Shown: positions 1 through 7,995 of the stretch, piece after piece
Layout: every line of letters starts with the position of its first letter
Numbering within the stretch: the first letter of the stretch is position 1
Assembly (NCBI GenBank): GCA_029907345.1
Contig: JARYMB010000010.1
Span: 1-64,000, forward strand
Origin: Methanolinea sp.
GTDB lineage: Archaea > Halobacteriota > Methanomicrobia > Methanomicrobiales > Methanospirillaceae
Length of the DNA: 64,000 bases
Direction: 5' to 3'
The notes under the pieces: model-generated
What the model was told of the DNA's origin: nothing
Databases searched by the model: none
What the model saw: only the letters and a program-made list of their open reading frames with translations
Translations under genes and position numbers: made by a program

Positions 1-327
1 GCCGGGAGGTTCCACAACCGGGCAAACCTGATGAACCAGCTCGAAAAGATCCGCAGGGTGATGAACCCCGACCTCATCGTGTACGTGGACGAGGCGGTGG
101 CAGGAAACGATGCCGTCATCAGGGCACACGAGTTTGACAGGACAGTGGGAGCAGACGCGGTGATCCTCACCAAGGCTGACATGGACTCCCGCGGCGGAGC
201 GGCAATCTCCATTGCACACACGATCGGAAAGCCCGTCATGTTTCTCGGTACGGGGCAGGGATACGACGATATCGTCCCGTTCTCCCCGGCAAGGGTCGTC
301 GAGGAACTCCTCGGGGTGAGTGCCTGA
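1..327 (+). CDS. ftsY: SRP receptor FtsY, C-terminal part (5' truncated by window)
   Basis: This is the end of the GTPase domain of the signal recognition particle receptor, which docks SRP-ribosome complexes at the membrane. The open frame runs from base 1 and begins [11 protein letters not shown], the G3 (DTAGR) region of SRP GTPases, so the first ATG at 31 is internal. Further on are the G4 motif TKAD and the closing GTGQGYDDI segment typical of FtsY. The stop codon overlaps the start of srp54 by one base (TGATG), so the receptor and its SRP partner are translationally coupled. The N-terminal A domain and the P-loop lie outside the window. Confidence 0.93.
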   Translation, partial: AGRFHNRANLMNQLEKIRRVMNPDLIVYVDEAVAGNDAVIRAHEFDRTVGADAVILTKADMDSRGGAAISIAHTIGKPVMFLGTGQGYDDIVPFSPARVVEELLGVSA

Positions 328-1649
328 TGCTCGACCGCCTCGGGACATCGCTGAAGGATGCATTGAAGAAGCTCGCCGGCAAGACGGTCGTTGACCGGGC
401 GGCCGTCGAAGAACTGGTCAGGGACCTGCAGCGGGCTCTCATCCAGGCAGACGTAAACGTCCGGCTCGTGATGCAGCTCTCGGAGGCGATCAAGAAACGT
501 GCCCTCGAGGAACAGCCACCGAAAGGGATGACCGTCCGGGAACACGTCCTCCGCATCGTCTACCAGGAACTTGTCAGGCTGGTCGGTTCTGCCGGAGAAG
601 TCAGGCTCGGGTCCCAGGTCATCCTGATGGCAGGGCTCCAGGGGAGCGGCAAGACCACCACGACAGCAAAACTTGCCCGTTACTTCCAGCGCAAGGGGCT
701 GCGCGTGGCAATCATCTGTGCGGATACGTTCCGGCCGGGTGCATTCGACCAGCTCAACACGCTCTGTTCCCGGATCCATGTCCCGTGCTACGGGAACCCC
801 GCCGAGAAGGATGCACTGAAGATCGTGAGGGAGGGCCTCCGGGCAATGGGATCGGCAGAGGTCATCATCATCGATACCCAGGGGCGGCATGCCCTCGAGA
901 GCGACCTCATCCAGGAGATCATCGATATCCAGGCAATTGCCTCGGCACAGCACCGGTGGCTCGTGATCGATGCGGCCCTCGGGCAGCAGGCTGCGGAACA
1001 GGCACGGAAGTTCCACGAGGCAATCAGCATCGACGGTGTCATCATCACGAAGATGGACGGGACTGCCAAGGGGGGAGGTGCCCTCTCGGCAGTGGCAGAG
1101 ACGCGGTCAGGGATCGTCTTCATCGGGAGCGGTGAGACGATTGATGACCTCGAGAGGTTCGATCCCGACGGGTTCATCTCCCGGCTCCTCGGCATGGGTG
1201 ACCTGAAAGCCCTCGTGGAGAAGGCAGAGGAGACGCTTGCGGCAGCTGAAGTGGACGTCAATGCCATGCTGCGGGGCAAGTTCTCCCTCCGCGACATGTA
1301 CAACCAGCTCGAGGCAGTCACGCGTATGGGCCCGCTCAAGCAGATCATGAGCATGCTGCCCCTCGGGAACATGGAGATACCGGAAGATGCCTACGATATC
1401 ACCAGTACCAAGATGCAGCGTTACCGGATCATCATGGACTCCATGACGGCGGCCGAGATGGACGATCCCTCCGTCATCGGCAGTTCGCGTATCCAGCGGA
1501 TAGCGAGGGGAGCAGGGGCGTCCCCGGAGGAGGTACGCGAGCTCCTGCGCTACTACAAGATGATGAAGAGGGCACTTAAAGGGGTCAGGGGCGGCCAGGG
1601 AAGGTTCAACATGCAGCGGATGCTGAAGAAGTTCGGCGGCGGGACATAG
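327..1649 (+). CDS. ffh: Signal recognition particle 54 kDa protein (SRP54/Ffh)
   Basis: This is the GTPase of the archaeal SRP, which binds 7S RNA and signal peptides and delivers ribosomes to FtsY. At 440 residues it has the usual family length. An N-terminal helical bundle is followed by the P-loop [10 protein letters not shown] near residue 104, the G4 motif TKMDG, and a Met-rich C-terminal M domain containing [11 protein letters not shown] and a basic [14 protein letters not shown] tail. The G3 element reads DTQGRH rather than the more common DTAGRH. It follows ftsY with a one-base overlap, and trmY starts 6 bases downstream. Confidence 0.97.
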   Translation: MLDRLGTSLKDALKKLAGKTVVDRAAVEELVRDLQRALIQADVNVRLVMQLSEAIKKRALEEQPPKGMTVREHVLRIVYQELVRLVGSAGEVRLGSQVILMAGLQGSGKTTTTAKLARYFQRKGLRVAIICADTFRPGAFDQLNTLCSRIHVPCYGNPAEKDALKIVREGLRAMGSAEVIIIDTQGRHALESDLIQEIIDIQAIASAQHRWLVIDAALGQQAAEQARKFHEAISIDGVIITKMDGTAKGGGALSAVAETRSGIVFIGSGETIDDLERFDPDGFISRLLGMGDLKALVEKAEETLAAAEVDVNAMLRGKFSLRDMYNQLEAVTRMGPLKQIMSMLPLGNMEIPEDAYDITSTKMQRYRIIMDSMTAAEMDDPSVIGSSRIQRIARGAGASPEEVRELLRYYKMMKRALKGVRGGQGRFNMQRMLKKFGGGT

Positions 1650-1655
1650 CCGTCC

Positions 1656-2234
1656 ATGATACGCATCGCCGTTATCGGGCACCTTGCCCGGACTGCCGGA
1701 GATTTCTCCCTCTCGGACATGCCGGGCGGGGCAGGCAGGATGGACATCATGTGCAGGTGCATCAACTCTGCGTTCTTCCTCTCGCACGGCCTGCGCAGGG
1801 ACGTCGAGTGTTACCTCCTCCTCCGGGGCCCGCCCGGCCCGGAGAAGATCATCCGTTTTCTGGGTGACCACCTGCGTTCGCTCAACCCGGACGAGAGGAG
1901 TGCCGGTGCCCTGATCAAAAAGGCACTGGCCATTCCCGCGGGCACGGAGTTCCGGGAATCCTCACCCGGGGTCGAGGTGAAGAGGGGCGGTCCGGCGGAT
2001 CTCGTTTCCATGGCCCCCTTCGTGGTCCTCGATGAGGCGGGAGAGGATATCCGGGCATGCGGCAACATTCCGGAGAACTATATCCTCAGCGATCACCTCG
2101 ATTTTTCCCCCGAAGAAAAGGCACTCCTCGGGGGGCGGGAGAGGTATTCGGTCGGGCCGGCGACACTGCATGCTGACCATGCAATCATCGTCCTTCTCAA
2201 CGAGATCGACCGCAGGAGGGCAGGATGGACGTAG
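1656..2234 (+). CDS. trmY: tRNA (pseudouridine54-N1)-methyltransferase TrmY
   Basis: TrmY is a SPOUT-class methyltransferase that uses SAM to convert pseudouridine 54 in the T-loop of archaeal tRNAs to N1-methylpseudouridine. The 192-residue product matches the family in length and in its start (MIRIAVIGHLARTAGDF), the LNPDERSAGALIKKAL segment and the C-terminal HADHAIIVLLNEIDR knot region. Its last 10 bases overlap the start of pus10, the archaeal enzyme that makes pseudouridine 54. Enzyme and substrate-maker are therefore probably co-translated. Function is inferred from family resemblance. Confidence 0.92.
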   Translation: MIRIAVIGHLARTAGDFSLSDMPGGAGRMDIMCRCINSAFFLSHGLRRDVECYLLLRGPPGPEKIIRFLGDHLRSLNPDERSAGALIKKALAIPAGTEFRESSPGVEVKRGGPADLVSMAPFVVLDEAGEDIRACGNIPENYILSDHLDFSPEEKALLGGRERYSVGPATLHADHAIIVLLNEIDRRRAGWT

Positions 2235-3454
2235 TGGGCCTTGCATCGCGCATCCTTGCCTACGGCGGGATATGTGACAGCTGCCTTGGCAGGTTCTTTG
2301 GGAAACTCTCGCACGGGCTTTCCAACAGGGAGAGGGGCCGTGCCCTCCGCATCGCGGTTTCCCTGCAGGAGAACAGGCCTTACGAGGAACCCGCCGCCTG
2401 CTGGATATGCGGGGGGCTCCTCTTGCGCGTTCCCGAGTGGGCGGAAAGGGTGAATACAGCCCTCCGGGGACTCGAGTTCGAGAAATTTGCCATAGGAACA
2501 CGTGTCCCGCCCCTTCTTGCGGAGAGCGAGGAGATCGTCTGGAGCGATCTTGGTCTTACCCATGCCGAGCCCTTAAAGTCCGAGATGAACCGGGAGGTCG
2601 GGAAGGCCGTTGCACGCCTGACGGGAAAGACCGCCGACCCGTCCGGTCCCGACGTCGTTGCGATCCTCGACATTTCGGGGGAGACCGTTGCAGTCCAGGT
2701 CAACCCCGTCTTTTTCTGCGGCCGCTACTGCAAGCTGGAGAGGGGGATTCCCCAGACGCACTGGGACTGCCGGGCATGCAGGGGGGCGGGGTGCGAGAAG
2801 TGCGGTTTTTCGGGGAAACAGTATCCCGATTCGGTCGAGGAGATCATCGGGAGGCCGTCAATACGCCTCTTTTCTGCTGAAAATGCCATCCTCCACGGGG
2901 CAGGGAGGGAAGATATCGATGCCCTCATGGTCGGATCGGGCCGTCCGTTCGTCATGGAGGTCGTCGCACCCCGCATCCGTTCCGTTGACCTCCGGGACCT
3001 CGAGGACGGGATCAACAGGGAAGCCGGAGGGAAGGTGACTGTTTCCATCGAACGCTGGGGAAAAAGGGAAGATGTGGAAATTATTAAATCAGCCAAGGGT
3101 TATAAAAAATACAGGATCCTGGTCGAGATTGAAGGATCATACACACAGGATGAACTTCAATCTGCAATCAGAGCCCTTAAAGGGGCAAAAGTGAACCAGC
3201 GCACCCCGCTGCGGGTCGCACACCGCCGTGCCGACCGCGTGCGGGAGCGACGGGTCATCGATATCCGTGCCCTGGGAGAGGAGAACGGCAGGGTCATCCT
3301 GGAGATCACCGGTGAGGCGGGCTTGTACATCAAGGAACTCGTCTCCGGGGACCAGGGGCGCACCCAGCCGAGCCTCTCCGGCATCCTGGGGAGACCTGCC
3401 CGGGTTTGCCAGCTGGACGTGGTCTACGTCCAGGGTAACAACGAGGGAGAGTAA
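2225..3454 (+). CDS. pus10: tRNA pseudouridine(54/55) synthase Pus10
   Basis: Pus10 isomerises U54 and U55 of archaeal tRNAs to pseudouridine. The 409-residue protein has the expected two parts. The N-terminal zinc-binding, THUMP-containing half has the cysteine pairs CDSC near residue 18 and CWIC near residue 59, with another Cys cluster (CRAC, CEKC) further on. The C-terminal catalytic half contains GREDIDALMVGSGRPFV, whose Asp is the expected catalytic residue. It starts inside the end of trmY and is followed 3 bases later by rpl21e, so one transcript probably covers tRNA modification and ribosome genes. Confidence 0.93.
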   Translation: MDVVGLASRILAYGGICDSCLGRFFGKLSHGLSNRERGRALRIAVSLQENRPYEEPAACWICGGLLLRVPEWAERVNTALRGLEFEKFAIGTRVPPLLAESEEIVWSDLGLTHAEPLKSEMNREVGKAVARLTGKTADPSGPDVVAILDISGETVAVQVNPVFFCGRYCKLERGIPQTHWDCRACRGAGCEKCGFSGKQYPDSVEEIIGRPSIRLFSAENAILHGAGREDIDALMVGSGRPFVMEVVAPRIRSVDLRDLEDGINREAGGKVTVSIERWGKREDVEIIKSAKGYKKYRILVEIEGSYTQDELQSAIRALKGAKVNQRTPLRVAHRRADRVRERRVIDIRALGEENGRVILEITGEAGLYIKELVSGDQGRTQPSLSGILGRPARVCQLDVVYVQGNNEGE

Positions 3455-3457
3455 GAC

Positions 3458-3748
3458 ATGGCACATCACAACGGCCCACGCAAGAAGACACGATACAAGT
3501 TCAAGAAGGATATCCGCAGGCAGGGAATCGTCCCTGTAACCTCGCTTATCCAGAAGTTTGACATCGGCCAGAAGGTTCATGTTGTTGTTGAACCCAGTAT
3601 CCAGAAGGGAATGCCCCACCGCCGGTTCCATGGCATGACAGGAACCGTTGTCGGCCAGAGGGGCAGGGCCTGGCTCCTGTCCATCCGCGATGGTGGAAAG
3701 GAAAAGATCGTTATCGCCAGACCACAACATCTAAAAGCCCAAAGGTAA
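3458..3748 (+). CDS. rpl21e: 50S ribosomal protein L21e
   Basis: This is a large-subunit ribosomal protein found in archaea and eukaryotes. The 96-residue basic protein begins MAHHNGPRKKTRYKFKKD and contains the RFHGMTGTVVGQRGRAW stretch of the L21e SH3-like fold. The length is typical. It sits 3 bases after pus10 and 35 bases before rpo4, in the conserved archaeal order L21e, Rpo4, DUF655, KsgA. Confidence 0.97.
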   Translation: MAHHNGPRKKTRYKFKKDIRRQGIVPVTSLIQKFDIGQKVHVVVEPSIQKGMPHRRFHGMTGTVVGQRGRAWLLSIRDGGKEKIVIARPQHLKAQR

Positions 3749-3783
3749 ACACTCCACAGGAGTATACCCGGGGGAGGCGTGGC

Positions 3784-4134
3784 ATGAAAGTAAAGGCAAT
3801 TATCAGGGAGGAGAGGATCACTCTCCCCGAGCTCCGCGAGGTGCTTTCGAAAGTGGAAGCAGAGCGGATAGAGGCAGGCAGGGAGATGTCCTACGAACTG
3901 CGCAAGAGTATCGAGCATGCCAACCTCCTGTCAAAGACAACGAGCGAGAAGTCCCGTCTCCTGGTCACCGAACTGCAGAAACTCGAGAAGATGAAACCGG
4001 ACATCGCGTTCCGCATCGCGAACATCATGCCAAGGACCCGGGACGAGCTGCGGGCGATATACGCAAAGGAAAAATACACGCTCCAGCCCGAGGAACTGGA
4101 CACCATCATCGAGTTGGTCAAAGCCCATTTCTAA
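3784..4134 (+). CDS. rpoF: DNA-directed RNA polymerase subunit Rpo4 (RpoF)
   Basis: Rpo4 forms the stalk of archaeal RNA polymerase with Rpo7 and is homologous to eukaryotic Rpb4. The 116-residue product is charged and helical and resembles archaeal Rpo4 (MKVKAIIREERITLPELREV, and the C-terminal HRDC-like LQPEELDTIIELVKAHF). An upstream GGGGGAGG lies just before the ATG and suits a Shine-Dalgarno role. The next gene, DUF655, starts 11 bases after its stop, an arrangement common in Euryarchaeota. The family call rests on overall similarity and context. Confidence 0.9.
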   Translation: MKVKAIIREERITLPELREVLSKVEAERIEAGREMSYELRKSIEHANLLSKTTSEKSRLLVTELQKLEKMKPDIAFRIANIMPRTRDELRAIYAKEKYTLQPEELDTIIELVKAHF

Positions 4135-4145
4135 AAGGTGGCCTC

Positions 4146-4706
4146 ATGAAGACGGAAAAGAAGGAGATCTACGCTATAGTCCTCGATGTCCTTATGAAGG
4201 GGCATCCGGACGATCCCCGGCCGGTTTTCAAGCGGGAACCCCTTGTCCAGGCTGTCGGTGTTGCTCAGTTCAAGCTCCTCGAACTCGTCCCCAAGACAAC
4301 GGATATCCAGATCCACGAGAACGTGTACATCGGTGACGGGGAGCGGGAGAAGATAGAGAGGGTCAAGCGCAGGATCAGTTACAGCGATCTGACCCAGACT
4401 GCGAAACTCGAACTTCCCTTCGCCGTGGAGAGGATCGTGAAGGAGAAGGAGAGCGAGTTCGTCCAGTTCTTCAACAAGTCAATCTCCATCAGCCCGAAGC
4501 TCCACATGCTCCATCTCCTGCCCGGGATAGGCAAGAAGCTCATGTGGGAGATTCTCGGGGAGCGGGAGAAGAAACCCTTCGAGAGCTTTGCCGATATCAG
4601 CCAGCGCATCAAGTCGATCCCTCACCCGGATAAGATGATCATTGCACGGGTGATGGAGGAACTGCAGGACCCCAACGTCAAGTATCACCTGTTCACGTCC
4701 CGATGA
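4146..4706 (+). CDS. DUF655 family protein with helix-hairpin-helix motif
   Basis: This is a conserved archaeal protein of 186 residues and unproven function. An N-terminal OB-like half (YAIVLDVLMKGHPDD, then TTDIQIHENVYIGDG) is followed by a helix-hairpin-helix region around LHLLPGIGKKLMWEILGERE, which suggests nucleic acid binding. It almost always lies between rpo4 and the dimethyladenosine transferase gene, as here. Its stop overlaps the ksgA start by four bases (ATGA). A role in RNA or ribosome maturation is inferred from context only. Confidence 0.85.
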   Translation: MKTEKKEIYAIVLDVLMKGHPDDPRPVFKREPLVQAVGVAQFKLLELVPKTTDIQIHENVYIGDGEREKIERVKRRISYSDLTQTAKLELPFAVERIVKEKESEFVQFFNKSISISPKLHMLHLLPGIGKKLMWEILGEREKKPFESFADISQRIKSIPHPDKMIIARVMEELQDPNVKYHLFTSR

Positions 4707-5473
4707 GTGCACGATTCGACCAGCACTTCCTGGTGGACAGAAAGGTAATCGGGCGCATTGCAGGCATCATCAGGGTGGAAGGCAGGACCGTCCTCGAGGT
4801 GGGGCCGGGCCGGGGGGCACTCACGGAAGCCCTTCTCGAACGGGGGGCCCGGGTCGTTGCAGTAGAGATCGATCCTGTCCTTGCAGAAAGGCTCTCGATA
4901 CGTTTCTGCCGCGAAATCGGGGAGGACCGGCTCGTCATCGTCCACGGCGATGCCGTCTCGTGTCCCCTGCCGGGATTCGATGTCGTTGTCTCCAACCTCC
5001 CCTATTCGGCTTCTTCGAAGATCACGTTCCGGCTTCTCGAGACCGGCTTTGAAGAAGCGGTCCTGATGTACCAGAGCGAGTTTGCCGACCGGATGCTTGC
5101 ACCGGCAGGGACCCCGGAGTGCGGGAGGCTCTCCGTGATGGTCCAGACGTACTGTGCCGTGGGGAGGGTGTTTGATGTCTCACCCGAGGCCTTCTCACCG
5201 AGGCCCAGGGTCCGGTCAACGGTCCTCCACATCGTCCCCCGCGAACCGCTCTTTCCCATCAGGGACAGGGATCTCTATGCACGGGTGGTCAGGGCACTCT
5301 TTTCGCATCGCAGGAAGACCGTGCGGAACTCCCTGAAGAGTGCGGGGTCGATGCTCGAAAGCGGACTTGCAGAGTACCTGGTCAGGAACCTCCCCGGGGA
5401 GATCCTCGCGGCAAGGCCGGAGGAACTGTACCTCGAGGATTTCGCGACGATTGCAAACATGGGTGTACCGTGA
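4703..5473 (+). CDS. rsmA: 16S rRNA dimethyladenosine transferase KsgA/Dim1 (RsmA)
   Basis: This enzyme dimethylates two adjacent adenines near the 3' end of 16S rRNA and acts late in small-subunit assembly. The 256-residue protein has the RrnaAD hallmarks: the FDQHFLVD start, SAM motif I GPGRG at residues 34-38, the acidic VAVEID, and catalytic NLPY at residues 98-101 followed by SASSKITF. The C-terminal domain contains FSHRRKTVRNSL. It starts inside the DUF655 stop and ends overlapping the GTG of the next methyltransferase, indicating an operon. Confidence 0.95.
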   Translation: MSARFDQHFLVDRKVIGRIAGIIRVEGRTVLEVGPGRGALTEALLERGARVVAVEIDPVLAERLSIRFCREIGEDRLVIVHGDAVSCPLPGFDVVVSNLPYSASSKITFRLLETGFEEAVLMYQSEFADRMLAPAGTPECGRLSVMVQTYCAVGRVFDVSPEAFSPRPRVRSTVLHIVPREPLFPIRDRDLYARVVRALFSHRRKTVRNSLKSAGSMLESGLAEYLVRNLPGEILAARPEELYLEDFATIANMGVP

Positions 5474-6060
5474 GTGACTGGCAGGTCTATCCCCCGGACG
5501 ACGATACGTTCCTCCTCCTCGGTGCAGCCCTCGCCCTCGTTGCACCCGGAGAACGCGTGCTCGAGGTCGGGTGCGGCAGCGGTTTCATTTTGGCAGGACT
5601 GGCATCCCGTGCGGAAGTAACAGGGACCGACATCAACCCCCATGCCCTCAGGCAGTCAAGGCAGGCAGGGGTTGCCGATGTCGTCCGGGCCGATCTCCTT
5701 TGCGGGATTAGGGGCCCCTTCGACACGGTCATCTTCAACCCCCCGTACCTCCCCACGCGTCCTGACGAGAGGGTAAACGACTGGCTCGAGTACGCCCTCG
5801 ATGGCGGAGAGGACGGAACGGCAGTCATCAGGAGGTTTGCCGCGCAGGTGGGGCGGGTTCTTGCACCGGGGGGTCGCATCCTCCTCCTCGTCTCCTCGCT
5901 TTCGGATCCCTCCCGGGTCCGCGATATCTTCTCCGCGCAGGGTTTTTCCTGTTCGGTCTTTTCGGAATACAGGATGGAGGGAGAGACACTCTCCGTCCTG
6001 GTCATATCTCCCGTGGAAGAGGTGCGGAGAGAGACCGGCAGGCAGCAGGGCCCCTCCTGA
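5470..6060 (+). CDS. HemK2/MTQ2-type class I methyltransferase
   Basis: This 196-residue SAM-dependent methyltransferase starts with GTG inside the ksgA stop. It carries YPPDDDTFLL at its N terminus, motif I EVGCGSGF near residue 32 and the catalytic NPPY at residues 90-93, the signature of enzymes that methylate glutamine or related side chains. Archaeal and eukaryotic HemK2/Mtq2 proteins methylate the GGQ glutamine of the release factor, and this length fits that group rather than bacterial PrmC, which has an extra N-terminal domain. The last 20 residues (EEVRRETGRQQGPS) look unconserved. The substrate is inferred. Confidence 0.88.
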   Translation: MSDWQVYPPDDDTFLLLGAALALVAPGERVLEVGCGSGFILAGLASRAEVTGTDINPHALRQSRQAGVADVVRADLLCGIRGPFDTVIFNPPYLPTRPDERVNDWLEYALDGGEDGTAVIRRFAAQVGRVLAPGGRILLLVSSLSDPSRVRDIFSAQGFSCSVFSEYRMEGETLSVLVISPVEEVRRETGRQQGPS

Positions 6061-6392
6061 ACGGACGGGCGGGAGTGCGAACAAAAGGCCTACTGTTTGG
6101 GACGGAACGTCCGCGAAGGACACCGCTCTGCATCCCTGTCCGGCGGAGCGGGACCGTTGATACGGCACTCACCGTCCTTTCCACCCTTTCCCGGGACGTA
6201 GAGGAAGCAGTCACTGCACGTGGGCATGAGGGAGAGTTGCCCGGTACCGAAAGAAAAAAGTTACGGAGGGTGCCGGGAATCGTCCCGTGATACCGGTGAC
6301 CTGGCCCCCTGCAGCGGGTGGTGGGCAGGGGGGTATTGCCCGAAGGTACCGGGCCGGGGGAACGAACCGGGCCCCCGTGGCCGGAGAGACTC
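6061..6392. other. Intergenic region without a recognisable gene; hairpin near its right end
   Basis: This G+C-rich stretch separates two convergent genes. No frame has a credible start with coding character. At 6352-6382 the sequence can fold: GGCCGGGGG at 6352-6360 pairs with CCCCC at 6372-6376 and GGCC at 6379-6382, with a two-base bulge. It lies 10 bases past the stop of the leftward AIM24-like gene, so it could mark the 3' end of that transcript, but no T-tract accompanies it. Confidence 0.4.
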
Positions 6393-7088
6393 CTACCTTG
6401 CCCTGGCCTGGACCCTGGGCTCGATGATTGTCCATATCCAGTCGGCAAGTTCCCTGATGTTCTTGGTCTGGATGAAAACCTCTCCGGGCCCCCGGATCTC
6501 CGTGACGAAACCTTCACCGCCCAGGAGAGTCTCCTTGATACCCCCGAACTTCCTGACCTGGTACGTGCAGGTATCACTGAATGCGACGAGGTGGAAATTG
6601 TCGACGATGAGGCTTTCACCCTCTTTGAGGGTGTGCCGGTCGATTGCCCCGAACGTATTGATGAAGATGGTCCCCTCCCCGGTCGCCCTGATCATGAAGA
6701 GTCCCTGGCCGAACAGGCCCTTTGAAAAGCCCTCCCATTTCACATCGAGATCGACAGTTCCCTGAGAAGCGATGTAAGCAGACTTCTGGAGGATGTAGCC
6801 CTTCCCAGGGCTCACCTGGAGGGTCTCGATATCGCCGAGGGGCGCTGCTGAAAAGCCTGCCTCTCCTGCTGCGGTCGTGGCGCAGAACTCGTTGACAAAG
6901 AAGCTCTGCCCTCCCACCAGGGCGAGGCCGAGCGAACCGAGAAGGCTCTTTTCCCGTTTCTGCGTCCTGACACTGAGGGTGGGCTGCATGTACGTCATGG
7001 ACCCTGCCTCGGCAGCAATGCTCTCGCCGGGGGAGAGGGTAACAACGAGCAGCGAGTATGCGGGCCTGTACCGGATCTCGTGTTTCAT
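6393..7088 (-). CDS. AIM24/TIGR00266 family protein
   Basis: This 231-residue protein of the AIM24 (TIGR00266) family is predicted to form a jelly-roll/TRAP-like beta fold; its function is unproven in prokaryotes. Recognisable segments are the start MKHEIRYRPAYSLLVVTL, AEAGSMTYM, the central SFFVNEFCATTAAGEAGF, and the late GGEGFVTEIRGPGEVFIQT. The start at 7088 was chosen because the frame upstream encodes no family-like sequence. It is transcribed leftward alone, downstream of the ECF operon but separated from it by 121 bases. Confidence 0.85.
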   Translation of the reverse strand: MKHEIRYRPAYSLLVVTLSPGESIAAEAGSMTYMQPTLSVRTQKREKSLLGSLGLALVGGQSFFVNEFCATTAAGEAGFSAAPLGDIETLQVSPGKGYILQKSAYIASQGTVDLDVKWEGFSKGLFGQGLFMIRATGEGTIFINTFGAIDRHTLKEGESLIVDNFHLVAFSDTCTYQVRKFGGIKETLLGGEGFVTEIRGPGEVFIQTKNIRELADWIWTIIEPRVQARAR

Positions 7089-7209
7089 ACGGTAATCTGT
7101 TTGAGGTTTTCCCCGATAGATGCTTCCCCTGGAGTGTGAAGAGGAGAGGACCGGGAGAACCAGATTATGACGGGTGATAATGAAAGGAAGGCCTGTTTCA
7201 AAACCCCGG

Positions 7210-7989
7210 TTATCCCGGGATCTGCAGGAGCGTTGCGGCAATGTACGCTGCGAGGGCGAGGCCGAGCACCCCGATAAATACCCTGTCCGGCGTGGTGAGC
7301 CGTTCCTCGCGGATCGGCGTTCTTTTCCGGGTCCGGTATCCCCGCATGTCGATGGTAATCCCGAGGATGTTTGCCCGGGAGAGGGCGTTTGAAACGAGCG
7401 GGACCATGACGGGGGCCACGCTCCTGATCCTCCCGACAAATCCTTTTCCTGTGGAATACCCCCTGGCGAGCTGGGCTTCATGGATCCTCCTTGCCTCTAT
7501 CTGGAGGGTCGGGATGAACCGGAGGGCGATCAGGAACATCAGGTTGTATTCAATCGGGACCCGCATCCTCTCCAGGGTGTTGACAAGGTCCCGCGGTTGC
7601 GTCGTGATGACAAAGACCTGGAACGCCATGATGAGGATGGCGAACCGGAGCGTGAGGATGATACCCGCGTCCAGGGCTCCGGTCGTCACGGGAAGAAGGC
7701 CACCGGGAAGGAGGTGGAAGAGAACGTCTCCTTCCGGCATCGTGACAAGCGCAATGAGGATGAAGATGACGCTCATTGCCAGGATCAGTTTCATCTGGTC
7801 CAGCACCTCGCGGAGAATGCGTCCCGCGAGTGCCATCGCGAGAACCACTCCCAGCAGTGCGCAGAGGAACGGGATGGAGAGGGAAAGGATTGCCATTATC
7901 CCGATGACCAGGATGAAGAAAATCTTTGTCCCGGGATGCATCCGGTGAAAAAGACCGTCCTTGTGGATGTACTGGAGGATTTCACCCAT
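7210..7989 (-). CDS. ecfT: ECF transporter transmembrane component EcfT (CbiQ family)
   Basis: This is the integral-membrane coupling subunit of an energy-coupling-factor importer. The 259-residue protein begins with HRMHPGTKIFFILVIG, the usual EcfT N-terminal pattern, and has about five hydrophobic segments. The cytoplasmic coupling region carries the Ala-Arg-Gly motif (QLARGYS) and a degenerate second one (MRGYR). It starts 6 bases after the ATPase gene stop and is the last gene of an S-A-T operon reading leftward. The substrate cannot be told from this subunit. Confidence 0.92.
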   Translation of the reverse strand: MGEILQYIHKDGLFHRMHPGTKIFFILVIGIMAILSLSIPFLCALLGVVLAMALAGRILREVLDQMKLILAMSVIFILIALVTMPEGDVLFHLLPGGLLPVTTGALDAGIILTLRFAILIMAFQVFVITTQPRDLVNTLERMRVPIEYNLMFLIALRFIPTLQIEARRIHEAQLARGYSTGKGFVGRIRSVAPVMVPLVSNALSRANILGITIDMRGYRTRKRTPIREERLTTPDRVFIGVLGLALAAYIAATLLQIPG

Positions 7990-7995
7990 GGTCTT

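Noticed and set aside
7089-7481. 131-residue N-terminal extension of the AIM24-like frame
   Set aside because: It is Ser/Arg/Pro-rich and overlaps the EcfT gene in another frame; the family begins at the MKHEIRY start.
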